Of a DNA stretch of 10,985 bases, positions 1-5,389 are shown one piece after another (positions within the stretch are counted from its first letter, which is position 1; every line of letters starts with the position of its first letter). A program made the position numbers and the translations under genes. Below the pieces are notes generated by a model, which was not told where the DNA came from, ran no database searches, and saw only the letters and a program-made list of their open reading frames with translations. This DNA comes from Actinomycetota bacterium. GTDB taxonomy: Bacteria > Actinomycetota > Actinomycetes > S36-B12. The stretch is from the NCBI GenBank assembly GCA_027729865.1, contig JAQCBM010000040.1, forward strand, positions 1 to 10,985, written 5' to 3'.

Positions 1-1197
1 ACCAACCCGCGCGATGCAACGTTGTGGGATCGCGCCGGTGTTGCCGTCATGAACATGGCTGCCAATGCAGCTGCCGCTACGCCCGGTGGTCAGCAGATCC
101 TGTTGTACAAAAACAACACCGATAACAAGGGTGCGTCCTACGGCACGCATGAGAACTACCTCATGCGCCGCACCACGCCGTTCACCGAGATCGTTCGCCA
201 CCTCACCCCGTTCTTTATCACCCGCCAAGTGTTCACCGGCGCCGGCCGCCTCGGTGTAGGTCAGGACGGCCGTCATAGCCGCTACCAACTCAGCCAGCGT
301 GCGGACTTTTTCGAGGTTGAGGTCGGCTTGGAGACCACGCTCAAGCGCCCGATCATCAACACCCGCGATGAACCGCACGCCGATCCGGAGAAGTACCGCC
401 GCCTGCACGTGATCGTGGGGGATGCGAACCTCTCGGACACCGCCACCTACTTGAAGATGGGCACCACGTCCATCGTGTTGTCCATGATCGAGGACGGCTT
501 CCTCGATGGATTCGATGTGATGCCCACCGAACCTGTTGCCGAGATGCACCGGGTTTCGCACGACGTGTCACTTGAGCATCTGATGAACCTCGCCGATGGC
601 AAGCAGATGACCGCGATCGATGTTCAGCGTGCGTTCTTAGAGCAAGCGTGGGCGTACTGCGACTCGCGTTGGGGTTCGCAATACGACGAACAAACCAAGG
701 ACGTCCTGGCCAAGTGGGGCGCGCACCTCGACGCACTGGCCACCGATCCCGCATCCGTCGCGGACACCATCGATTGGGTCGCGAAGTTGCAGTTACTCGA
801 GGGATACGTCAAGCGCGACGGACTGGAGTGGTCGGACCCGCGCCTTGCGTTGGTGGATCTGCAGTACTCCGACATCCGCCCCGAGAAGGGGTTAGCCGCC
901 AAACTCGAGCAGCGCGGACGCCTGGTGCGGATGTTCGACGACGCAGAGGTAGAGCGAGCCCGCACCGAACCTCCCGCGGACACCCGCGCGTATTTCCGAG
1001 GCCAGTGCATGAGCCGGTTCCCGGAATCGATCGCCGCCGCTTCGTGGGATTCGGTGGTCTTCGATTTGCCCGATCGAGACACGCTTTTGCGGGTTCCCAC
1101 GGTGGAGCCCACACGTGGCACGAAGGATCACGTGGGGCACCTGTTCGATGAGGCTGCCGATGCCGGTGCCCTGATCGACGCGCTCACCGCCGACTAG
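1..1197 (+). CDS. dop: Dop, Pup deamidase/depupylase (5' end outside the window)
   Basis: Dop converts the C-terminal glutamine of Pup to glutamate, and it also hydrolyses the isopeptide bond between Pup and its substrates. The reading frame is open from base 1 and ends at TAG 1195-1197, giving 398 codons. The family is about 500 residues, so roughly 100 N-terminal residues are missing, including the GxExEYG metal-binding motif and the catalytic Asp of the HPEY region. Visible family signatures are YKNNTDNKGASYGTHENY (from about base 106), INTRDEPHAD (bases 355-384), RLHVIVGDANLS (bases 400-435), DLQYSD (bases 859-876) and the C-terminal block TRAYFRGQ followed by AASWDSVVFDL. LETTLKR and DLQYSD separate it from PafA, which has SATTRSR and DLAYHD. 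A TTG at base 22 lies inside conserved sequence and is not the start. Pup follows after 17 bases. Confidence 0.97.
   Translation, partial: TNPRDATLWDRAGVAVMNMAANAAAATPGGQQILLYKNNTDNKGASYGTHENYLMRRTTPFTEIVRHLTPFFITRQVFTGAGRLGVGQDGRHSRYQLSQRADFFEVEVGLETTLKRPIINTRDEPHADPEKYRRLHVIVGDANLSDTATYLKMGTTSIVLSMIEDGFLDGFDVMPTEPVAEMHRVSHDVSLEHLMNLADGKQMTAIDVQRAFLEQAWAYCDSRWGSQYDEQTKDVLAKWGAHLDALATDPASVADTIDWVAKLQLLEGYVKRDGLEWSDPRLALVDLQYSDIRPEKGLAAKLEQRGRLVRMFDDAEVERARTEPPADTRAYFRGQCMSRFPESIAAASWDSVVFDLPDRDTLLRVPTVEPTRGTKDHVGHLFDEAADAGALIDALTAD
352..384 (+). repeat. 33-base identical segment shared by dop and pafA (copy 1)
   Basis: Bases 352-384 in dop and 3557-3589 in pafA are identical over 33 bases. 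They encode IINTRDEPHAD in the same frame. The protein motif is conserved between these paralogous enzymes, but every wobble position is also the same. Confidence 0.9.
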
Positions 1198-1202
1198 CCG
1201 GT

Positions 1203-1208
1203 TACGCT
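1203..1208 (+). promoter_or_regulatory. Putative -10 element (TACGCT) of a leaderless pup promoter
   Basis: TACGCT fits the actinobacterial TANNNT -10 hexamer. It is followed by exactly six bases (GGAGGT) and then ATG at 1215, which would put transcription initiation on the A of the start codon. GGAGGT looks like a perfect Shine-Dalgarno, but it abuts the ATG, much closer than the usual 5-9 base spacing. No good -35 box is visible at 16-19 bases upstream. The call is inferred from spacing and from the same pattern at four other genes in this window. Confidence 0.55.
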
Positions 1209-1214
1209 GGAGGT

Positions 1215-1421
1215 ATGGCAGCCCAAGAGAACGCCGAGCACAAGAAGGCCCAACGCCGCGACGAGGTCGAAGAAGTCGAGGAGTTGCCCACATCCTCGGC
1301 AACCGAGAACAAAGAGGCCCTCGACGCCGACGTCGATTCGATCCTCGACGAGATCGATGAGGTTCTCGAGGAGAACGCAGAAGACTTCGTGAAGTCGTTC
1401 GTGCAAAAGGGCGGCCAGTGA
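1215..1421 (+). CDS. pup: Pup, prokaryotic ubiquitin-like protein
   Basis: Pup is the small, mostly disordered protein tag that PafA attaches to lysines to mark proteins for the mycobacterial-type proteasome. The product has 68 residues, slightly above the common 64. It has the expected acidic composition, a central segment (about residues 35-57) of the kind that forms a helix on binding the Mpa/ARC coiled coils, and the conserved tail FVKSFVQKGGQ. The terminal Gln68 means it must be deamidated by Dop before ligation, in agreement with dop lying just upstream. Lys60 and Lys65 near the C-terminus are possible self-pupylation sites. The stop codon (TGA 1419-1421) overlaps the GTG start of prcB by 4 bases, so translation of the tag and protease is probably coupled. 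Confidence 0.98.
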   Translation: MAAQENAEHKKAQRRDEVEEVEELPTSSATENKEALDADVDSILDEIDEVLEENAEDFVKSFVQKGGQ

Positions 1422-2254
1422 GCGATTCGCTTCCCCCGGCTTTCCACCGCATTGGCACCGCATCCTTCGCCGAGTTCCTCAACGCCGCAGGCCAACGCCC
1501 GATGAGTCAAGACAACGGTTCGGTCCAAGCCCCGCATGGCACCACCATCGTCTCGCTGGTCTTCGACGGCGGTGTGGTGATGGCTGGCGATCGACGCGCG
1601 ACGATGGGCAACGTCATTGCGCAAAAGGACATTCAGAAGGTTTTTGAAGCGGATTCCCACTCGGTGATCGGTATCGCCGGCACGGCAGGCATCGCGGTGG
1701 AACTCGTGCGCTTGTTCCAGGTGGAACTCGAGCACTACGAGAAGATCGAAGGCACGCAGCTCTCTCTCGAGGGCAAAGCCAATCGACTTTCTACGTTGTT
1801 GCGCGGCAACCTCGGGATGGCGATGCAAGGCCTGGCGGTGGTGCCGCTGTTCGCCGGTTACGACCTCGCCAAGCAGCGCGGGCGCATCTTCTCCTACGAC
1901 GTCACGGGCGGTCGCTACGAAGAACATGACTTCTACGCCGTTGGCTCGGGATCCACTTTCGCGCGCGGATCACTCAAGAAGCTCTTCCATATCGATGCGA
2001 ATTCCGATCAGGCCGTTCGCATCGCCCTGGAGGCTTTGTACGACGCCGCCGACGACGATTCGGCCACCGGCGGTCCCGACTTGGCCCGGCGCATCTTCCC
2101 GGTGGTTGCTGTCGTGACCACCGAAGGTGTGACGATCATGAACGAGGACGTCATCGCCCAGGAAGCACAGCGCATGGTCGATGAACGCATGCAGCGACCG
2201 AATGGTCCGCGTGCACGCATCGGCGATGCAGCAAACACTGGCGGAGGTGAGTGA
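1418..2254 (+). CDS. prcB: Proteasome beta subunit PrcB (catalytic)
   Basis: PrcB forms the two inner heptameric rings of the 20S core and carries the N-terminal threonine nucleophile. The product has 278 residues. An N-terminal propeptide of 41 residues precedes the cleavage site PHG/TTIVS, so Thr42 becomes mature Thr1. The other active-site residues fall in place: Asp17 (Asp58 of the precursor, in GDRRAT) and Lys33 (Lys74, in IQKV). GIAGTAG and the GSGS motif (mature region around residue 135) are also present. The GTG start overlaps the pup stop in GTGA, and no separate ribosome binding site is needed if translation is coupled. The propeptide is shorter than the 57-residue one I recall for M. 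tuberculosis. The C-terminal tail after about residue 255 is Arg/Gly/Ala-rich and probably disordered. Confidence 0.98.
   Translation: MSDSLPPAFHRIGTASFAEFLNAAGQRPMSQDNGSVQAPHGTTIVSLVFDGGVVMAGDRRATMGNVIAQKDIQKVFEADSHSVIGIAGTAGIAVELVRLFQVELEHYEKIEGTQLSLEGKANRLSTLLRGNLGMAMQGLAVVPLFAGYDLAKQRGRIFSYDVTGGRYEEHDFYAVGSGSTFARGSLKKLFHIDANSDQAVRIALEALYDAADDDSATGGPDLARRIFPVVAVVTTEGVTIMNEDVIAQEAQRMVDERMQRPNGPRARIGDAANTGGGE
2243..2248 (+). promoter_or_regulatory. Shine-Dalgarno site of prcA inside prcB
   Basis: GGAGGT lies five bases before ATG 2254 and within the last codons of prcB. It decides the start. GTG at 2251 would be only two bases away, whereas ATG 2254 has workable spacing and gives the usual PrcA N-terminus (MSVPFYVSPEQ). 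Confidence 0.8.
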
Positions 2255-2946
2255 TGAGCGTTCCGTTCTACGTCTCGCCCGAGCAGATCATGAAGGACAA
2301 GGCGGACTTCGCGCGCAAGGGCATCGCTCGTGGTCGCGCAGTGGTGGTTGCCCAGTACTCCGGCGGCATCGTCTTCGTCGCAGAGAACCCATCCAAGGCC
2401 TTGCACAAAATCAGCGAGATCTACGACCGCATCGGTTTCGCCGCGGTAGGCAAATACAACGAGTTCGAGAACCTGCGCGTTGCCGGTATTCGTCTCGCTG
2501 ACCTACGCGGCTATTCCTACGACCGCGACGATGTGACCGTTCGCAGCCTGGCCAACGCCTACGCCCAAACCCTGGGCGCGATCTTCACCGAGACGGCCAA
2601 GCCCTACGAGGTCGAGATCGTGGTGGCCGAAGTGGGCGCCGACGAGGCATCCGACCAGATCTACCGGCTCACGTTCGATGGTTCGGTGGCCGACGAGCAC
2701 GGGTATGTGGCCATGGGCGGCTCCGCCGAGGCCATCGCCGGCGCGCTCTCGGCCGCCTGGCAAGCCGGTCAAGACCTCGGCACGTCCCTGCGCCAAGCCG
2801 TCCACGCGCTGGGAGAGCACGGGACCGAAGAGGCTCGCACGCTGACGGCTGCGGACCTCGAGGTCGCGATTTTGGGCAGAAGTCGCCCCCGCCGCACCTT
2901 CCGCAGGATCGACAACTCCGAGCTTGAGGGTCTACTGACCAGTTGA
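2254..2946 (+). CDS. prcA: Proteasome alpha subunit PrcA
   Basis: PrcA forms the outer heptameric rings of the 20S core. Its N-terminal residues gate the pore and dock the ATPase ring. The product has 230 residues. It opens with MSVPFYVSPEQ, the family's gating N-terminus, followed by helix H0 (EQIMKDKADFARKGIARGR). Other family blocks are FVAENPSKALHKISEIYDRIGFAA (residues 41-64), the GYSYDRDDV stretch, PYEVEIVVAEVG and FDGSVADEHGYVAMGG. Lys52 lies in the HKIS block where alpha subunits keep the activator-pocket lysine. There is no catalytic N-terminal Thr. The ATG overlaps the prcB stop by one base (TGATG), consistent with balanced 1:1 production. A GTG three bases upstream is a less likely start. 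Confidence 0.97.
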   Translation: MSVPFYVSPEQIMKDKADFARKGIARGRAVVVAQYSGGIVFVAENPSKALHKISEIYDRIGFAAVGKYNEFENLRVAGIRLADLRGYSYDRDDVTVRSLANAYAQTLGAIFTETAKPYEVEIVVAEVGADEASDQIYRLTFDGSVADEHGYVAMGGSAEAIAGALSAAWQAGQDLGTSLRQAVHALGEHGTEEARTLTAADLEVAILGRSRPRRTFRRIDNSELEGLLTS

Positions 2947-2959
2947 GCCTTCACAGGCT
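2946..2959 (+). other. Small inverted repeat immediately after prcA
   Basis: AGCCT (2946-2950), loop TCAC and AGGCT (2955-2959) form a perfect 5-bp stem starting at the last base of the prcA stop codon and running into the putative pafA -35 box. No T-tract follows, so it is not a convincing intrinsic terminator. Confidence 0.3.
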
Positions 2960-2986
2960 GACGAATCCCCATTCCCCACCTACAGT
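2958..2986 (+). promoter_or_regulatory. Putative leaderless promoter of pafA
   Basis: This is the most complete promoter in the window. CTGACG (2958-2963, four of six matches to TTGACA) is followed by a 17-base spacer and TACAGT (2981-2986). Six bases (GGTGCG) then lead directly to ATG 2993. Initiation seven bases after the hexamer would fall on the A of the start codon. No Shine-Dalgarno sequence precedes pafA. PafA could therefore be made independently of the prcBA message. Confidence 0.65.
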
Positions 2987-2992
2987 GGTGCG

Positions 2993-4357
2993 ATGGACCG
3001 CAGGATCTTCGGAATAGAAACCGAGTACGGAGTCACCTGCACCTTCCGCGGCCAGCGCCGGCTCAGCCCCGATGAGGTGGCCCGCTACCTGTTCCGCCGG
3101 GTTGTCGCCTGGGGGCGCAGCAGCAACGTGTTTCTTAAGAACGGCTCGCGGCTGTATTTGGATGTGGGAAGTCACCCCGAGTACGCCACCGCCGAATGCG
3201 ACAGCGTGGAGCAACTCATCACGCACGATCGAGCAGGGGAGCGGATCCTCGAAGGCTTGAGTGTGGACGCCGAGGCACGTCTTCGCGAAGAGGGAATCTC
3301 CGGCGATATCTACCTCTTCAAGAACAACACCGATTCGGCCGGCAACTCCTACGGCTGCCACGAGAACTACCTCGTCGAGCGCTCCACCGACTTCCTCGCA
3401 CTCGCCGAAGGCTTCATCCCGTTCCTCATCTCCCGACAGATCATCACCGGAGCCGGCAAGGTGCTGCAAACACCACGCGGCGCGGTCTATTGCGTAAGCC
3501 AGCGGGCCGATCACATTTGGGAGGGCGTGTCGAGCGCCACCACGCGCTCGCGCCCCATCATCAACACCCGCGATGAACCGCACGCCGATGCCGACATGTA
3601 TCGCCGCCTGCATGTGATTGTGGGCGATAGCAACATGAGTGAAACCACCTCGATGCTCAAAGTGGGCGCCGCGGATCTGGTGTTGCGCATGCTCGAATCC
3701 GGTGCGGTCATGCGCGATATGTCTTTTGAGAACCCGATTCGTGCGATACGTGAGATCAGCCACGACACCACCGGCACCCGGCAGGTCCCGCTCACCACCG
3801 GCCGAGAACTCTCAGCCCTGCAGATGCAGTGGGAATACCTGGACAAGGTGACGCAGTACGTGGACCGCCGCGGACTGCGCACCGACCCCACCACCGCGCG
3901 CGTGCTGGACCTGTGGGAGCGCTCACTCAAGGCGGTGGAGGCTCAGGACTTTTCCGCAGTCGATACCGAGATCGACTGGATGATCAAGAAGAAGCTCATC
4001 GAACGCTATATGGACAAGCACCAACTCACACTCTCGGATGTTCGGGTGGCCCAACTCGACCTGGCCTATCACGACATCAACCGCAACCGGGGACTGTTCT
4101 ATCTGCTGGAAAAGCGTGGTCTGGCCAAGCGGATCACGCACGATCCGGAGGTCTTCGAGGCCAAGAACGTGCCCCCGCAGACCACCCGCGCGAAGCTGCG
4201 CGGCGACTTCGTGCGCCGGGCTCAGGAGCGCCGCAGAGACTTCACCGTGGACTGGGTTCACCTCAAGCTCAACGATCAAGCCCAGCGAACCGTGCTGTGC
4301 AAGGACCCCTTCGCGAACGTTGACGAGCGCGTCGAACGGCTCCTGGCCAGCATGTAG
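2993..4357 (+). CDS. pafA: PafA, Pup-protein ligase
   Basis: PafA uses ATP to phosphorylate the C-terminal Glu of deamidated Pup and forms an isopeptide bond with a substrate lysine. The product has 454 residues, the normal family length. Visible motifs are GIETEYG (residues 7-13, metal-binding Glu9 and Glu11), YLDVGSHPEYATAEC (55-69, with the conserved catalytic Asp57), YLFKNNTDSAGNSYGCHENY (107-126), SATTRSRPIINTRDEPHAD (181-199), RLHVIVGDSNMSETT (205-219), EIDWMIK (326-332) and DLAYHDINR (356-364). The C-terminal domain contains DFTVDWVHLKLNDQAQRTVL (416-435), which distinguishes PafA from Dop. The enzyme is cytosolic and acts with Dop, Pup and the proteasome genes upstream. The 46-base gap from prcA holds its own putative promoter. 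Confidence 0.98.
   Translation: MDRRIFGIETEYGVTCTFRGQRRLSPDEVARYLFRRVVAWGRSSNVFLKNGSRLYLDVGSHPEYATAECDSVEQLITHDRAGERILEGLSVDAEARLREEGISGDIYLFKNNTDSAGNSYGCHENYLVERSTDFLALAEGFIPFLISRQIITGAGKVLQTPRGAVYCVSQRADHIWEGVSSATTRSRPIINTRDEPHADADMYRRLHVIVGDSNMSETTSMLKVGAADLVLRMLESGAVMRDMSFENPIRAIREISHDTTGTRQVPLTTGRELSALQMQWEYLDKVTQYVDRRGLRTDPTTARVLDLWERSLKAVEAQDFSAVDTEIDWMIKKKLIERYMDKHQLTLSDVRVAQLDLAYHDINRNRGLFYLLEKRGLAKRITHDPEVFEAKNVPPQTTRAKLRGDFVRRAQERRRDFTVDWVHLKLNDQAQRTVLCKDPFANVDERVERLLASM
3557..3589 (+). repeat. 33-base identical segment shared by dop and pafA (copy 2)
   Basis: This is the pafA copy of the segment at 352-384, in the same orientation, about 3.2 kb downstream. Recombination between the copies would remove the intervening pup-prcB-prcA genes and fuse dop to pafA in frame. 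Confidence 0.9.
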
Positions 4358-4369
4358 CCCCCGGTGGCG

Positions 4370-4375
4370 TAGCCT
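4370..4375 (+). promoter_or_regulatory. Putative -10 element (TAGCCT) of a leaderless FKBP-lipoprotein promoter
   Basis: TAGCCT is followed by six bases (GCCGGA) and the GTG start at 4382. The spacing is identical to that seen before pup, pafA, tatC and helY. No convincing -35 box is visible, and there is no well-placed Shine-Dalgarno. It lies in the 24-base gap after pafA. Confidence 0.5.
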
Positions 4376-4381
4376 GCCGGA

Positions 4382-4960
4382 GTGAAATCAACGGTTATCG
4401 CAGCTGCTGCTTTGTCCGCCGGTCTCGTGCTCACCGCATGCTCGAGCGGAACACAACAGACCACCACGCCCACCCCGGCCTCGGCGAGTGCATCCTTCGC
4501 GCTCACCGATTGCGGGGTGTCCGGTGCCGCTGCGCAGGTCGACGCTGCCGATGGCGTGGCTGTCACCCCCGATGTGAGCGTGCTGGATGCCGAGGTTCCG
4601 TTGGTCTATGTGCGTGAGGACTCAGCGCCCGCCCGCGAGTTGATCTCCACTGAGATTCGCGCCGGCTCCGGTGACACAGCAGCCCTGGATGACCTGATCA
4701 CCGTCGAGTACTGCGGTGTGGGATTGGCCACCGGCGAACTCTTCGATTCATCGTGGGCACGTGGCGCACCTGCGACCTTCCCGCTGTCCCAGGGCCAACT
4801 CATCCAGGGATGGGTCGATGGCATCCCCGGAATGCAGGTGGGGGAGCGCCGCGTCCTGGTGATCCCTAGCGATCTTGCCTACGGGGAAACCCCGCCACCT
4901 GGTATCGAGCCGGGTGAAACCTTGGTCTTCGTCGTCGAACTTCTCGGCGTCGGTCAGTAA
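4382..4960 (+). CDS. Secreted FKBP-type peptidyl-prolyl isomerase, predicted lipoprotein
   Basis: This is predicted to be a cis/trans prolyl isomerase anchored outside the cytoplasmic membrane. The 192-residue product starts at GTG and has a Lys2 n-region, a hydrophobic core and the lipobox LTAC with Cys20, a typical type II signal peptide. A Ser/Thr/Pro-rich linker (about residues 21-40) follows, then an N-terminal extension, then one FKBP domain (about 88-192). Ligand-pocket residues can be matched to FKBP12: Tyr in VEYCGV, Asp in LFDSSW, Phe in TFPL, Ile and Trp in LIQGWVDG, Tyr in LAYG, and Phe in LVFVVEL. It is followed by a second FKBP gene after 29 bases and is probably co-transcribed with it and pafBC. 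Its substrates are unknown. The FKBP family is clear, and lipidation is inferred from the motif. Confidence 0.93.
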   Translation: MKSTVIAAAALSAGLVLTACSSGTQQTTTPTPASASASFALTDCGVSGAAAQVDAADGVAVTPDVSVLDAEVPLVYVREDSAPARELISTEIRAGSGDTAALDDLITVEYCGVGLATGELFDSSWARGAPATFPLSQGQLIQGWVDGIPGMQVGERRVLVIPSDLAYGETPPPGIEPGETLVFVVELLGVGQ

Positions 4961-4980
4961 CTATCGGTCAAGCAGATAAC

Positions 4981-4985
4981 AGGAG
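4981..4985 (+). promoter_or_regulatory. Shine-Dalgarno site of the cytosolic FKBP gene
   Basis: AGGAG lies four bases before ATG 4990 (extended AGGAGAG). It is the clearest conventional ribosome binding site of the FKBP-pafBC segment. It contrasts with the SD-less starts of the preceding gene and of pafB. Confidence 0.7.
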
Positions 4986-4989
4986 AGAC

Positions 4990-5349
4990 ATGGACAAGCC
5001 AGAGATCGACTTCATCGAAGGACCCGCACCCACCGAGCTCGTCATCACCGATCTGGTGGAGGGCACCGGCGCGGAAGCCAAGGCAGGCGACACCGTGGAC
5101 GTTCACTACGTGGGCGTGGAGTTCGAGTCCGGTGAGCAGTTTGACGCTTCCTGGGATCGCGGTGAGTCGATTTCCTTCCCGCTGTCGGGTCTGATTGCCG
5201 GCTGGCAGGAAGGCATCCCGGGCATGAAAGTGGGCGGTCGCCGGCAACTGGTGATTCCGCCGGAACTTGCCTACGGTCCCGCGGGTGGCGGTCATCGCCT
5301 CTCGGGCAAGACGCTGGTCTTCGTCATCGACCTGCTCGCTGTCAAGTAA
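4990..5349 (+). CDS. Cytosolic FKBP-type peptidyl-prolyl cis-trans isomerase
   Basis: This 119-residue single-domain FKBP has no signal peptide and should act in the cytosol as a prolyl isomerase or folding helper. Its N-terminus (KPEIDFIEGPAPTEL) is typical of actinobacterial FKBPs found in this location. The pocket residues are kept: Tyr in VHYVG, Asp in FDASWDRG, Phe in SFPL, Ile and Trp in LIAGW, Tyr in ELAYG, Phe in LVFVIDL. It is clearly related to the lipoprotein just upstream (shared FDxSWxRG and GIPGMxVGxRRxLVIP), suggesting an old tandem duplication. The loop FPLSGLIAGW is two residues shorter than FPLSQGQLIQGW in the neighbour. The stop (TAA 5347-5349) lies in the first of three short direct repeats leading to pafB. 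Nothing visible ties it biochemically to pupylation beyond position. Confidence 0.95.
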   Translation: MDKPEIDFIEGPAPTELVITDLVEGTGAEAKAGDTVDVHYVGVEFESGEQFDASWDRGESISFPLSGLIAGWQEGIPGMKVGGRRQLVIPPELAYGPAGGGHRLSGKTLVFVIDLLAVK

Positions 5350-5375
5350 GCCCGTCAAGTAGACGCGCTCAAGTA
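5342..5375 (+). repeat. Three direct TCAAGTA repeats between the FKBP gene and pafB
   Basis: TCAAGTA occurs at 5342-5348, 5355-5361 and 5369-5375, with unit spacing of 13 and 14 bases. The first copy overlaps the last codons and stop of the FKBP gene, and the third ends three bases before the putative pafB -10. They may be a decayed tandem duplication of the gene end, or binding sites for a regulator of pafBC. The sequence alone does not decide. Confidence 0.55.
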
Positions 5376-5377
5376 GG

Positions 5378-5383
5378 TAAACA
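5378..5383 (+). promoter_or_regulatory. Possible degenerate -10 (TAAACA) at pafB
   Basis: TAAACA lies at the same distance (six bases, CAGCCC) from ATG 5390 as the TANNNT hexamers before five other genes, but its last base is A rather than T. There is no good Shine-Dalgarno for pafB, so a weak or activator-dependent leaderless start is possible. This is low-confidence inference. Confidence 0.25.
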
Positions 5384-5389
5384 CAGCCC

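Noticed and set aside
22..1197. dop beginning at TTG 22
   Set aside because: Codons 1-7 continue the conserved Dop sequence upstream of this TTG. The gene is cut by the window edge, not started there.
2251..2946. prcA starting at GTG 2251
   Set aside because: The Shine-Dalgarno GGAGGT (2243-2248) would be only two bases from this GTG. ATG 2254 has better spacing and gives the standard PrcA N-terminus.
1202..3763. Long minus-strand frames opposite pup-prcB (1202-1927) and pafA (2951-3763)
   Set aside because: Both lie wholly opposite conserved genes, and I recognise no family motif in either. They are best explained by codon bias.
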